From contig DAOUEL010000031.1 of assembly GCA_034430595.1 (NCBI GenBank), positions 1 to 64,000 of the forward strand: a DNA stretch of 64,000 bases, in the 5' to 3' direction. Below are positions 16,733 through 24,971 of this stretch, one piece after another (within the stretch, counting starts at the first letter, position 1; each line of letters begins with the position of its first letter). A program made the position numbers and the translations under genes. Under the pieces are notes generated by a model. It was not told the origin of the DNA. It saw nothing but the letters and a program-made list of their open reading frames with translations, and ran no database searches. Source of the DNA: E44-bin32 sp034430595. GTDB lineage: Bacteria; Chloroflexota; Anaerolineae; Anaerolineales; E44-bin32.

Positions 16733-18226
16733 CTACGAAACAGAGCTATAGGAATGGGGATGACCCTTCAACGTAAATAAGCGGCGCACTTGTGCCCATG
16801 AGCGCTCAACCGCCGCAACATCTTCACTATGCTCAGCAAACTCCCCATAACGCACCCGCAAGTATCCTACAGTGATAATTTCCAGATCAACGGCGGCTTC
16901 CGGGAAATCCGCCTTCATGCGGAGCAGATACTCCAGCGGGGTTTCGGCTGGGATCCGTTCCCGATTCAGCTTCGCTAATGCATGCAATAGTTGAGTATAA
17001 ATCCGGCGAATCCGCGCTGCGGCAATCCATCGCCTGGCAGGATTCAAGAATTGAAAGACCCGCTGTCCGAATCGGCGATAGTCTGACAGCTTGCGTAATA
17101 CTTCCCGCAGCGCATTCGTGGAATGACCATCCGTTTCGAGCAGGGCATCCATCTTGCGCAAACCAGTTCCTCTTCGAAGTGTCAGGATAATCACCATGCC
17201 AAGGCCAGCAATGATGACGAACAATCCAACCCACAGCAGAACTTTCTTCAGGTCCTCTGACCATGCATACGGCTGTACCTCGCCAGCAATCCTGGTCATC
17301 TGCTCGCTGATCTGGCTGGCGGCATCCGTTGAGAGTGTGGGCCATGCATCGGATACATTCCACAGCCGGGTCATAAGATGGTTCCAGGCTTCGATTAAGA
17401 GGAAGACAACGGGTTCAAGCAAGCGCGCAACCAAACGCAGCAGACCTGCGAATGCCACGCCCAGGATTGAGGACAAGACCTCTGCTAAGAACAAGCCTGC
17501 AGAATTCGCAATTCCAGAGGCGACAATCAGCACCATGGCAGCAGCGCCAGCCAGGCTGAATACCCAAGTTTTATCGACTGGGACACTTCTACCGCCACGT
17601 TGATGAGCCTGAACTGAGAGACGTGCAGCCTCCATCGCGAGCAACCCAGCAAAGAGAAAGAGAAGGAATTCGAGGATTGGTACCCGGGTTTTCAAGGAGA
17701 TCGCATACATACCCAGCACGAAGAAGAACAGGATCCCATTGCGGAGCGTTTTTCCCACCGCAAGCGGGCCAATCCACCCCTGCCATCCGCGAATACCTTT
17801 CCGCCATGCATACATGATTCCTGCAGTGGCTAGAAGGATCATGACTCGCTTGCCCCCCACCAGACTCGTCGAGATCACGTTGGACAGGATCTGAAAAAGG
17901 GGAACAATTTCATTGCCATAAACAAGACATCGCAAGCCGATGGTGAGCTGTACCACGAGCAGCCCGATCAGGACTACCTGCTGGGGCTGAGGTTTGAAAC
18001 GTAGCCAATCCAGAACTCCAGCGACTGTAAAAGAGCTGATCACAACCAGAGTAAAGACAAGCCATGCTACAGCAGGTGGGTTCATCCTAAACGTGAGGGT
18101 CCAGACTGTGGTCAGACCGATAAGATGCATCAGCAGCCAGGGCAACAGGGTCAACAGCTGCCAGGCGTTCAACGCTGAACCGGGATCAGTCTTATGATCT
18201 GAATATTCAGGCCCGATCGCGGCCAT
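16733..18226 (-). CDS. Multispanning membrane protein with C-terminal DUF4129 (paralogue)
   Basis: This protein of about 497 residues resembles its downstream neighbour. Many hydrophobic segments are followed by AARIRRIYTQLLHALAKL, TPLEYLLRMKADFP and YLRVRYGEFAE at about residues 405-480, the DUF4129 motif. Like the neighbour it lacks a visible transglutaminase core. I favour the ATG at 18226, which has GAGGA just upstream. A TTG at 18247 overlapping the DUF58 stop by four bases would add seven residues and could reflect coupled translation. The pair probably arose by tandem duplication, and they may form a heterodimer. Confidence 0.72.
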   Translation of the reverse strand: MAAIGPEYSDHKTDPGSALNAWQLLTLLPWLLMHLIGLTTVWTLTFRMNPPAVAWLVFTLVVISSFTVAGVLDWLRFKPQPQQVVLIGLLVVQLTIGLRCLVYGNEIVPLFQILSNVISTSLVGGKRVMILLATAGIMYAWRKGIRGWQGWIGPLAVGKTLRNGILFFFVLGMYAISLKTRVPILEFLLFLFAGLLAMEAARLSVQAHQRGGRSVPVDKTWVFSLAGAAAMVLIVASGIANSAGLFLAEVLSSILGVAFAGLLRLVARLLEPVVFLLIEAWNHLMTRLWNVSDAWPTLSTDAASQISEQMTRIAGEVQPYAWSEDLKKVLLWVGLFVIIAGLGMVIILTLRRGTGLRKMDALLETDGHSTNALREVLRKLSDYRRFGQRVFQFLNPARRWIAAARIRRIYTQLLHALAKLNRERIPAETPLEYLLRMKADFPEAAVDLEIITVGYLRVRYGEFAEHSEDVAAVERSWAQVRRLFTLKGHPHSYSSVS

Positions 18227-18243
18227 TATCCTCTTCCAGGATG

Positions 18244-19464
18244 TCAAGCTTGCTTTGGTTCAAAATGGTCTTCTCGATTTTCATGGAAGGGAATGTGCGA
18301 GATGGGAATGTCCGGAATCGCTTGTGGGGGGTTCGCTGCAAGGGAGAGCAATCGAATCCCGCGACCATGCCGCTTCAACTTGATAAGAGTGTCTTGCAGT
18401 TCTGGTGTGGTGATTGCCGTAACCACGAGTAAGCTTGCACCATAGGGCACCCTGGGCATTTCCCGAATCAGGTAGGATTCAAACGGTACCATGACCATGG
18501 GCGTCACGCCGGCTAGCGCCTCCAGCAGGCGTCCGAGCTGCCTCGGTGACCGGCCGGGTGGGATGTTGAACGGCCGGTCGGAGTGGGCCAGACTCCCATT
18601 CGAGATAAGACCCACCTGGTATCCCATTTCGATGAAGTGATCAACGAGGGTGGCTGACACGCTGATCACCCGCTCAAATAGTTCGGGGTAGAATCCTTCC
18701 CAGTTTCGCATGAAGGTGCTGGCATTCATGCATACGACCGCGACCTGCGCCGCGGTCGGTTGGTAGACTTTCACCTGCAATTGGCCGGTGTGGGCTGTAG
18801 CCGGCCAATGCACGCGCCGGAAACCATCCTCCGGGCGGTAATCACGTACGCCGATCGGTTGGTTGGGATCTTCGAAGATCTTGCGGCGCGAGCGGTGATC
18901 CCCAAAAGGATCCCGTGCCGGAAGTTCCAGAGTCTCAACCGGGAGAATTGCGGGAAAAACCGTCAGGTACTCCCCCCGGTCGGCCTCCGAACTCAATTCG
19001 TACATGCCGAAGATATCGCCCGACTGCATGCGAACCGGGCCCACGCGGTACACGCCGCGCTGGCGGAAATGAAGCGAATAGTGCCTGCGCTTGGTCTCGA
19101 ACCAGCGCAGGTTGAAAACATTCGTTAGTAATCCCTGATCCGGCAGGTGTGAAGGGGCCAGGAGCCCATCCTCGTCGGGGGCGACGGCCAGCGGCCAGGG
19201 ATCTTCAACCCGCAGCCAGGAGAGCGGCAGCAACTTGTCGTTCTCAACCTCGATGGTCAGCGCCACTTGCTCGCCTGGAAAAGCACGGCGGAAGAAGGGC
19301 TTCCGCCGGTAATGGACCGCATCCAGAGACCGGGCCCGCCACCAGGAGGTGATGGCGATCAAGACGGCCAGCGTGGCCGACAGCGTGGTCAGGAACTGCA
19401 CCCGGAATACTGCTCCGAGTACATAGATCAAGCCCAGCAGCGGCAGCCAGCGATTGGGCGACAT
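18244..19464 (-). CDS. DUF58 domain protein
   Basis: This 406-residue protein has two N-terminal membrane helices (residues about 5-45) and a beta-rich region. The DUF58 core is at about residues 195-290: IGVRDYRPEDGFRRVHWPATAHTGQLQVKVY and then AQVAVVCMNAS, a degenerate von Willebrand-type fold. DUF58 proteins are constant partners of MoxR ATPases and are thought to act with them in envelope assembly or maturation of membrane proteins. The gene starts one base after the moxR stop, and its own stop abuts the first DUF4129 gene, giving a tight operon. Confidence 0.88.
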   Translation of the reverse strand: MSPNRWLPLLGLIYVLGAVFRVQFLTTLSATLAVLIAITSWWRARSLDAVHYRRKPFFRRAFPGEQVALTIEVENDKLLPLSWLRVEDPWPLAVAPDEDGLLAPSHLPDQGLLTNVFNLRWFETKRRHYSLHFRQRGVYRVGPVRMQSGDIFGMYELSSEADRGEYLTVFPAILPVETLELPARDPFGDHRSRRKIFEDPNQPIGVRDYRPEDGFRRVHWPATAHTGQLQVKVYQPTAAQVAVVCMNASTFMRNWEGFYPELFERVISVSATLVDHFIEMGYQVGLISNGSLAHSDRPFNIPPGRSPRQLGRLLEALAGVTPMVMVPFESYLIREMPRVPYGASLLVVTAITTPELQDTLIKLKRHGRGIRLLSLAANPPQAIPDIPISHIPFHENREDHFEPKQA

Positions 19465-19465
19465 C

Positions 19466-20401
19466 CTAATCTTCGACCGGCACCGGCACCGAGTTTACGA
19501 TCGCCCCGACCAGTTCTTCCGGCCTGCGCCCGCGCAGTTGAGCTTGTGGGGAAATCATCAGGCGGTGGGTGAGAACTTGAGGTGCAAGGAGCTTGACATC
19601 GTCGGGCAGTACATACTCGCGGCCTTGAATCGCTGCCCAGGCCTGGCTCGCCTGGTACAGTGCCAGGGTCGCGCGCGGGCTCGCACCTAACTCAATTTCC
19701 TCGTGAACGCGTGTGGCGCGGGCAATCTTTACAATGTAATCACGGATGCTGGCCTCAACCCGAATAGACTTGCGCTGTTCCTGCAGCTCGAGAATTTGCG
19801 AGGGATTCGTCACCGGCTGCAGCGACTCCAGCGGATCTGCGGCCTGAAACCGTTCTAAAATCTCGCTCTCCTCCGTCTCGCTCGGGTAACCAATCGCCAG
19901 GCAGAGCATGAAGCGGTCGATCTGCGCTTCAGGCAGCGGGAAGGTGCCTTCCAGCTCGATCGGATTCTGCGTGGCGAGGACAAGGAAAGGCTTGGGTTGG
20001 GGGTGGGTCACCCCATCCACCGTCACCTGGCGCTCCTGCATCGCCTCAAGCAGCGCGGATTGGGTGCGGGGAGTTGCCCGGTTAATTTCATCTGCCAGGA
20101 CGACCTGGGTCATGACCGGCCCGGGTCGGAATTCAAACTCCTGGGCTTTCTGATTAAACCAGTTCAACCCGGTGACATCGGATGGCAGCAGGTCCGGCGT
20201 AAACTGGATGCGCTTGAAACTACAGCCAAGCGATACAGCCAGCGCTCTCGCCAGCGTGGTTTTACCGATGCCTGGGACGTCTTCAATAAGAATATGGCCG
20301 CCGCACAGCACGGCGACCAGCGCAAGGTTGATCGGCTCGTCCTTGCCGACGATAACCTGCTGTACATTCTCCCGCAGCTCGCGGGCAGTCTCGGCGATCA
20401 T
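19466..20401 (-). CDS. MoxR family AAA+ ATPase
   Basis: This 311-residue AAA+ ATPase has Walker A VPGIGKTTLARALA at about residues 41-54, Walker B VVLADEINRATPRTQSALLEAMQE near residues 105-128, and sensor regions ATQNPIELEGTFPLPEAQIDRF near 153-174 and SPRATLALYQASQAWA near 250-265. MoxR proteins are chaperone-like and remodel or insert cofactors into partner proteins carrying von Willebrand-like domains; here DUF58 is the likely partner. I chose the ATG at 20401, which has GAGGTG 4 bases upstream. An upstream in-frame start adds 24 residues and has no such site. It is the first gene of the operon. Confidence 0.93.
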   Translation of the reverse strand: MIAETARELRENVQQVIVGKDEPINLALVAVLCGGHILIEDVPGIGKTTLARALAVSLGCSFKRIQFTPDLLPSDVTGLNWFNQKAQEFEFRPGPVMTQVVLADEINRATPRTQSALLEAMQERQVTVDGVTHPQPKPFLVLATQNPIELEGTFPLPEAQIDRFMLCLAIGYPSETEESEILERFQAADPLESLQPVTNPSQILELQEQRKSIRVEASIRDYIVKIARATRVHEEIELGASPRATLALYQASQAWAAIQGREYVLPDDVKLLAPQVLTHRLMISPQAQLRGRRPEELVGAIVNSVPVPVED

Positions 20402-20438
20402 TTTCACCTCGAATGGGTTGGAGTGCTTGTGGGCATAC

Positions 20439-20444
20439 ACTATA
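20439..20444 (-). promoter_or_regulatory. Possible extended -10 promoter of the moxR operon
   Basis: On the minus strand TGGTATAGT is an extended -10 element located about 38 bases before the moxR ATG. There is no good -35 hexamer, as is common for extended -10 promoters. Confidence 0.3.
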
Positions 20445-20527
20445 CCAGACCAGGGTAGGAATCGTTCAGCCACGCAGTTTAGGATGCGGTCAGTATGCCT
20501 GTAATGAAATGTGGAAAAACAGGAGCT

Positions 20528-21910
20528 TCAGGCTACATAGCCAGGACGGTGGAGCTTCTCGGCCGCTTCATTCGTCATGGGGATGGCGACTGTGATACGC
20601 GTGCCCCGGCCAGGTTTTGAATCGAACTTGAGAATTCCGTTTACGAGCTCGGTCCGTTCATACAGATTGATCATGCCCAGGCTGCCGCGCTGCTCATAGT
20701 TAGCCTGCACGCTTTCGACATCAAAGCCGACGCCATCGTCCTCGATTTCCAACTGGAGCACATCGCTGCGTTTCTTTAGTCGCACCCAGATGTGCTTGGC
20801 GCGGGCGTGTTTGCGAGCGTTGCTGACAGCTTCCTCAACGATAAAGAAGATCACGCCCTGTTTCCCGACTTCCATATCCGCAACGACATTGTCTTTAGCC
20901 TCGACGATGACGTTTTGCTCGTGATTCTCGAGCGTCTTTTCGGCCAATTGACGCAAGGCCTCGACCAAACCTTCCGACTCGAGCACGAGCGGTCGGAGTG
21001 TGAAAAGCATTTGGCGGATTTCCTTTGTGGTCCGGCGTGCAAGCTCCTCGATCTTGAACAGTTCTTCCCCGGCCTTCTCTGGATCGCGCTGTACTAGCCG
21101 CCGGGCGAAGTTAACTCGCATCGCGATCGCGCCGATGGATTGGGTCGGGCCGTCATGCAGGTCGCGCGCCAGCTTGCGGCGGGCATCTTCCTGGATCTCA
21201 GCGATTCGTTCCTTTTCCTGCTCCAGATCCCGGTAAAGGCGGGCGTTCTGCAGCGCGATCATCCCTTGGTGGGCAATCGCCTCCAGCACCTCGACGCGAT
21301 CGGCGGAGAAGAAGCGCTCATCGGCATGTCCAAAGATCAGTACGCCGTAGATTTCCAGTCCGACGACAAGCGGTATGCAGATCGCTACCGGTGAGTTGTG
21401 AAATGCGACGAACCGCTTCAGTTCTGGATCATTGCTGGGATTGCTGCACATACTGGGCTTGAGCGTTGTCAGCGTCTCACCTAGCACACCATACTGCCCG
21501 GGCAGGTTGACACGCAGATCGGCCTGCGGCAGGCCGCGGGCTGAGGCGACGTACATGTGGTTGTTGTCGAACATCAGCAGCGCGCTGACCAACCGAGAAT
21601 CGTGGGCCCCTTCCAGGGCGCTGTTGGCCAGATCAAGCGTCATTTCAAGAACCCGCTCGTAATTCAGCGTGGCGTTCAGATTTGCTGTATCGACCAGCAG
21701 CGAACGCAGACGCTTGACCTCACGTTGAAGCCGGGCAATGACGTCCTGCTCACCGCCATTTGAATGATTCGCCACTGCGACAGTCCCTTCACGTTCTCGA
21801 CGGAATCGATCGGTCAACCAGCACAGGACCGGCACCACTGACAGGAGGCTGAGCGTTTCAACATTCGACAGGTTGGTGAGCAGCGCTCCAATCAGCCCCG
21901 GTGTGGTCAA
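20528..21910 (-). CDS. GAF domain sensor histidine kinase (NarX/DesK type)
   Basis: This 460-residue kinase has one short N-terminal hydrophobic segment (residues about 18-31), a coiled stretch, and a GAF domain at about residues 75-220 (ISIN-like CSNPSNDPELKRF and SPVAICIPLVVGLEIYGVLIFG). The HisKA_3 dimerisation domain has the phospho-His in RKLARDLHDGPTQSIGAIA near residue 253. The HATPase has EEAVSNARKHARAKHIWV near residue 365 and EDDGVGFD, followed by GSLGMINLYERTELVNG. This subfamily pairs with NarL/LuxR-type regulators, but none is adjacent. The gene appears to be a single unit between moxR and the nickel-transport operon. Confidence 0.9.
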   Translation of the reverse strand: MTTPGLIGALLTNLSNVETLSLLSVVPVLCWLTDRFRREREGTVAVANHSNGGEQDVIARLQREVKRLRSLLVDTANLNATLNYERVLEMTLDLANSALEGAHDSRLVSALLMFDNNHMYVASARGLPQADLRVNLPGQYGVLGETLTTLKPSMCSNPSNDPELKRFVAFHNSPVAICIPLVVGLEIYGVLIFGHADERFFSADRVEVLEAIAHQGMIALQNARLYRDLEQEKERIAEIQEDARRKLARDLHDGPTQSIGAIAMRVNFARRLVQRDPEKAGEELFKIEELARRTTKEIRQMLFTLRPLVLESEGLVEALRQLAEKTLENHEQNVIVEAKDNVVADMEVGKQGVIFFIVEEAVSNARKHARAKHIWVRLKKRSDVLQLEIEDDGVGFDVESVQANYEQRGSLGMINLYERTELVNGILKFDSKPGRGTRITVAIPMTNEAAEKLHRPGYVA

Positions 21911-22082
21911 TCTAATCTCTTTCCCTTGCTGGGAAAGTGCTCGTCACCGGCGAGCTAATTTTACTCGCGAGCCAGAGCTCTCCCAACAACATCCACCAGC
22001 GCGGCACGGGTCTGCGCCGCCTCCTGGAATCGTCCTGCTCTTAGTATGCTCGATCTTGAGCTGCTTTCCCCTTACAGTCCCC

Positions 22083-22841
22083 CTACAAACGCAACGAGGC
22101 TGTTTCGTCAGGGTTTCGAATTCCCCGGCTGAGAAAATGGAGAATCAGGAGTGAGGCTACCAGCACCACCAGGCTGACAAGCTGCGCCGCCCGCAGTGAT
22201 CCGGCGATGATCAGGCTGTCGCCGCGAAAGGCTTCCAGGATCAAGCGCGCCGTCGCCTGCAGCGCGATGAAGCTGGTGAAGAGGAACCCTTGGAAGACCT
22301 GCATTTCCTGCACCCGCAGGACAATCCAGAACATCAGGCTTGCGGCCAGAGTTTCATAAACCTGCGATGGATGCCGCCTGGCACCCCAGAGCTCGATCGA
22401 CCAGGGCAGCGAGCTGGGCGCTCCAAACGCATCCCCGCTCGCCAGGTGCGCGATCCCCATAGCGATCGCGAAAACCGCAATCCCCGGCGTGAGCGCATCC
22501 AGAACTGGGAGCAGGGCCAGCTGTTTCCGTTGGATGAAAACCAAACTTGCTAGAATTCCGACGGCAAACCCCTCAAACACTGAGAGAGTGTTTGGGTTAA
22601 GTGCCAACAAGGCCAGCGGTTGTTCGAGATACAAATCGAGGAAGTGCAGTGCATATCCCAGCCTGGCCCCCACGATTCCGGCCACCAGGCTAATCAAGAC
22701 GACATCCGATAATTGATCGGGGATCAACCCTCGCCGCGGTGCAGCATGTTCTGCAGCTAGAATTGCCAGCCAGATTCCCGCCAGCATGATCAGCCCCGGG
22801 AATTGGATCGCCAGCGGCCCAACCTGCAGCACCGGCAGCAT
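22083..22841 (-). CDS. Divergent prolipoprotein diacylglyceryl transferase (Lgt)-like protein
   Basis: This 252-residue protein has about seven membrane helices and the Lgt outline: IQFPGLIMLAGIWLAILAAE at the N-terminus, SVFEGFAVGILASL near residue 88, and RHPSQVYETLAASLMFWIVL near residue 155, which matches the R-H-P-x-Q-x-Y-E motif. The region of the Lgt signature (GRIGNFINGE in classical enzymes) reads IAHLASGDAFGAP, so the catalytic arginine and the Asn-Gly-Glu part are replaced. It may be a divergent or inactive Lgt. It is the last gene in the nickel-transport operon and its start overlaps the stop of the thioredoxin-like gene by one base. Confidence 0.75.
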   Translation of the reverse strand: MLPVLQVGPLAIQFPGLIMLAGIWLAILAAEHAAPRRGLIPDQLSDVVLISLVAGIVGARLGYALHFLDLYLEQPLALLALNPNTLSVFEGFAVGILASLVFIQRKQLALLPVLDALTPGIAVFAIAMGIAHLASGDAFGAPSSLPWSIELWGARRHPSQVYETLAASLMFWIVLRVQEMQVFQGFLFTSFIALQATARLILEAFRGDSLIIAGSLRAAQLVSLVVLVASLLILHFLSRGIRNPDETASLRL

Positions 22842-23449
22842 TACTTACTTTCTGCCAACAGAGGCTGAAGGTATGAACGCAAGGTTACTTCGTTCAAGGG
22901 GCCGCCAACGACCACTTCCTGTATGACGCCGTCGCGATCGACGAAGAAAGTTGTCGGGAGAGCGCGCGATTGGTATAGCTTTCCAACCAGGCCGCTCCGG
23001 TCAAGTAGAACCGGGAAGGACAGGCCAAGCTCCTGAACGAACGCGTTGGCGTTGGCCGGGCTATCCTGCGCGGTCATATGGACGCCAAGGACGATCAAAC
23101 CCTCGCCCTGAAGGTCTTCATAAACACGCTGCAATGCCGGCATCTCCGCCCGGCACGGAGGGCACCAGGATGCCCACAGGTTGATCACGACCACCTGCCC
23201 CCTCAGGTCCAACAGGTTGATTGAACCCGAGCCCAGGAGATCCAGCTCGAAGTCGGGAGCCAGGAACCCTGGCCGCGGGCTGGGAATCAATCCGGCGGTC
23301 GTGCTGCCCAGCGGTGCGGCGCTGGCCACGATCCAGCCTGACCCAAGCAGCAGCACGAGCACGATGATCAGAGTCATCCGGCGAGGCGACTCGATCCATG
23401 CCACCAGCCGGTTTGTTATCCCCAACTCCAAGACAAATTCATAGAACAC
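22841..23449 (-). CDS. TlpA-like membrane-anchored thioredoxin (redoxin)
   Basis: This 202-residue protein has one membrane anchor at about residues 24-46 and an extracytoplasmic redoxin/AlkC-TSA fold. The active-site motif is LWASWCPPCRAEMPAL near residue 95, followed by LIVLGVHMTAQD and the cis-Pro region SRALPTTFFVDRDGVI. It should reduce or isomerise disulfides, or deliver reductant, on the outer face of the membrane. I kept the GTG at 23449, which overlaps the ribosome-binding region at the end of the upstream ATPase gene. The next Met, 24 codons on, would remove the anchor. It is co-transcribed with the metal transporter. Confidence 0.88.
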   Translation of the reverse strand: MFYEFVLELGITNRLVAWIESPRRMTLIIVLVLLLGSGWIVASAAPLGSTTAGLIPSPRPGFLAPDFELDLLGSGSINLLDLRGQVVVINLWASWCPPCRAEMPALQRVYEDLQGEGLIVLGVHMTAQDSPANANAFVQELGLSFPVLLDRSGLVGKLYQSRALPTTFFVDRDGVIQEVVVGGPLNEVTLRSYLQPLLAESK

Positions 23450-23455
23450 AACCTT

Positions 23456-24178
23456 TCATCCATTGGCGTAGGCAGGCTCCAGCCCGTGCGTTAGAAGCAG
23501 TTCCGCCTGGTGCATGATTTCATCCGTAGCACCATCGGCGACGACCGACCCGGCATCGATGACGATCATCCTCGGGAGCAGATCAGCAACCAGGCGCATA
23601 TCGTGGGTAGCAATCAGCATTGTCTGCGGCAGCTCCCGCAGCAGTTCGATCAACCCGCGGCGTCCACGCGGGTCGAGGCCGGAGGTAGGTTCATCCAGCA
23701 CGAGAATTTCCGGATCCATCACAAGGACGCTGGCTATGGCGACGCGCTTCTTTTCGCCGCTGCTGAGGTGATGCGAGACCCTGGACTCATAACCCTTCAT
23801 GCCTACTGATTCGAGCGCCATCGCGACCCGCTCATGGACCACCTCCGGATCGAGCCCCATATAGATCGGGCCAAAAGCAACATCATCAAAAACTGTCTGA
23901 GCGAAGAGCTGGTCATCAGGATCCTGAAACACGAGCCCCACCGCCGCTCGTACCCTGCCCAAATTGGCATCATCAACTGGCAGGCTGCAAACCCGAACCT
24001 CACCCTGCCCGCGTAAGATCCCATTCAGATGAAGCAGGAGCGTCGATTTTCCGGAACCGTTCGGCCCGACCAGCGCGACCTTCTCGCCCGGCTCGATGAA
24101 AAGATCAACCCCGCGTAACGCTGGCGTCCCGTCCGGATAATCGTAGTGCAGAGCCTGCACGTCGATCGTGTGATGCAT
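23456..24178 (-). CDS. nikO: Nickel/cobalt ECF transporter ATP-binding subunit (NikO/CbiO)
   Basis: This 240-residue ABC ATPase has Walker A LVGPNGSGKSTLLLHL at about residues 35-50, a Q-loop GLVFQDPDDQLFAQTVFDDV near residue 80, the signature HLSSGEKKRVAIA near residue 137 and Walker B PEILVLDEPTSGLD near residue 157. The Q-loop sequence DPDDQLF is characteristic of the energy-coupling-factor (CbiO/EcfA) type. It powers uptake of Ni2+ or Co2+ together with the NikQ-like and NikMN-like genes directly upstream in the same operon, 3 bases apart. Confidence 0.92.
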   Translation of the reverse strand: MHHTIDVQALHYDYPDGTPALRGVDLFIEPGEKVALVGPNGSGKSTLLLHLNGILRGQGEVRVCSLPVDDANLGRVRAAVGLVFQDPDDQLFAQTVFDDVAFGPIYMGLDPEVVHERVAMALESVGMKGYESRVSHHLSSGEKKRVAIASVLVMDPEILVLDEPTSGLDPRGRRGLIELLRELPQTMLIATHDMRLVADLLPRMIVIDAGSVVADGATDEIMHQAELLLTHGLEPAYANG

Positions 24179-24181
24179 ACT

Positions 24182-24967
24182 CTATCTCCAGATGCCAAGA
24201 GTCATCACGGCCGAGAGCGTAATGGCGAGCAGGGCGAGAGCTGCCCAATCAAATCGGTCCATGGACGGTTGCTGCAGCAGGACAACTTCACCCTGGTAAC
24301 CGCGCGAGGCCATTGCGGCGTACACACGTTCGCTACGCTCCAGGGAACGCAGGAAGAAACTTCCAACCATCGTCCCGGCCATCTGTCCCTGCCACAGCAC
24401 ACCCGGTCGACGCTGGCCAGGAAGGTGCGGGCTGCGGGCGGCCCGCGCCCGGAGCATGCGCAGCACCTCATCGCCGAGCACAAAAACGTAGCGAATCATG
24501 AAACCGATGACTGCTACCAGCAGCCTGGGAAGGCCGAGCGATTTTAACCCCCACAACATCTGTGGCACCGGCGTCGTTGCACTGAGCAGCACGCCAGCCT
24601 GCACCGCCAGCCAGGTTCGGAGCAGGATTGTCCCGAAGCGCAGCAGCCCGCTGACGGTTACTGCCCAACCCAGGCCTGGTACGACCCATACGGCCGGTCC
24701 GGGTGTCATAAATGGGATTGGGATAGCAGCCAATGCGAAGGGCAGCGCAATGAATGCCCCGCGAATTGTGTAGAGCAAACCCAGTCCGGCGGCCTTTGAG
24801 AGCAGTACCACGAGCAGCAGGATCAGCCCGAACGAAAACCAGGCGCCCTGGGGCAGCGTGACAACTGTGAGGATGATGAACAGGGCGCCCAGAAGTTTGA
24901 CGCGCGGGTCCAAATCGTGAATGAAACCCGCGCGCGGCTGGTAAATATCGGTCAGGTCAAAGTGCAA
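24182..24967 (-). CDS. nikQ: Nickel/cobalt ECF transporter transmembrane subunit (NikQ/CbiQ)
   Basis: This protein of about 261 residues has five to six membrane helices and the EcfT/CbiQ features: IHDLDPRVKLLGALFI near residue 20 and two coupling-helix motifs, MLRARAARSPHLPG near residue 170 and VYAAMASRGYQGE near residue 217. The latter matches the A-R-G family pattern that contacts the ATPase. I favour a TTG at 24967, because AGAAGG lies 6-8 bases upstream and it follows the cbiM-like stop. An ATG at 25009 would overlap that gene by 38 bases. It links the ATPase to the substrate-binding component. Confidence 0.88.
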   Translation of the reverse strand: MHFDLTDIYQPRAGFIHDLDPRVKLLGALFIILTVVTLPQGAWFSFGLILLLVVLLSKAAGLGLLYTIRGAFIALPFALAAIPIPFMTPGPAVWVVPGLGWAVTVSGLLRFGTILLRTWLAVQAGVLLSATTPVPQMLWGLKSLGLPRLLVAVIGFMIRYVFVLGDEVLRMLRARAARSPHLPGQRRPGVLWQGQMAGTMVGSFFLRSLERSERVYAAMASRGYQGEVVLLQQPSMDRFDWAALALLAITLSAVMTLGIWR

Positions 24968-24971
24968 ATGA

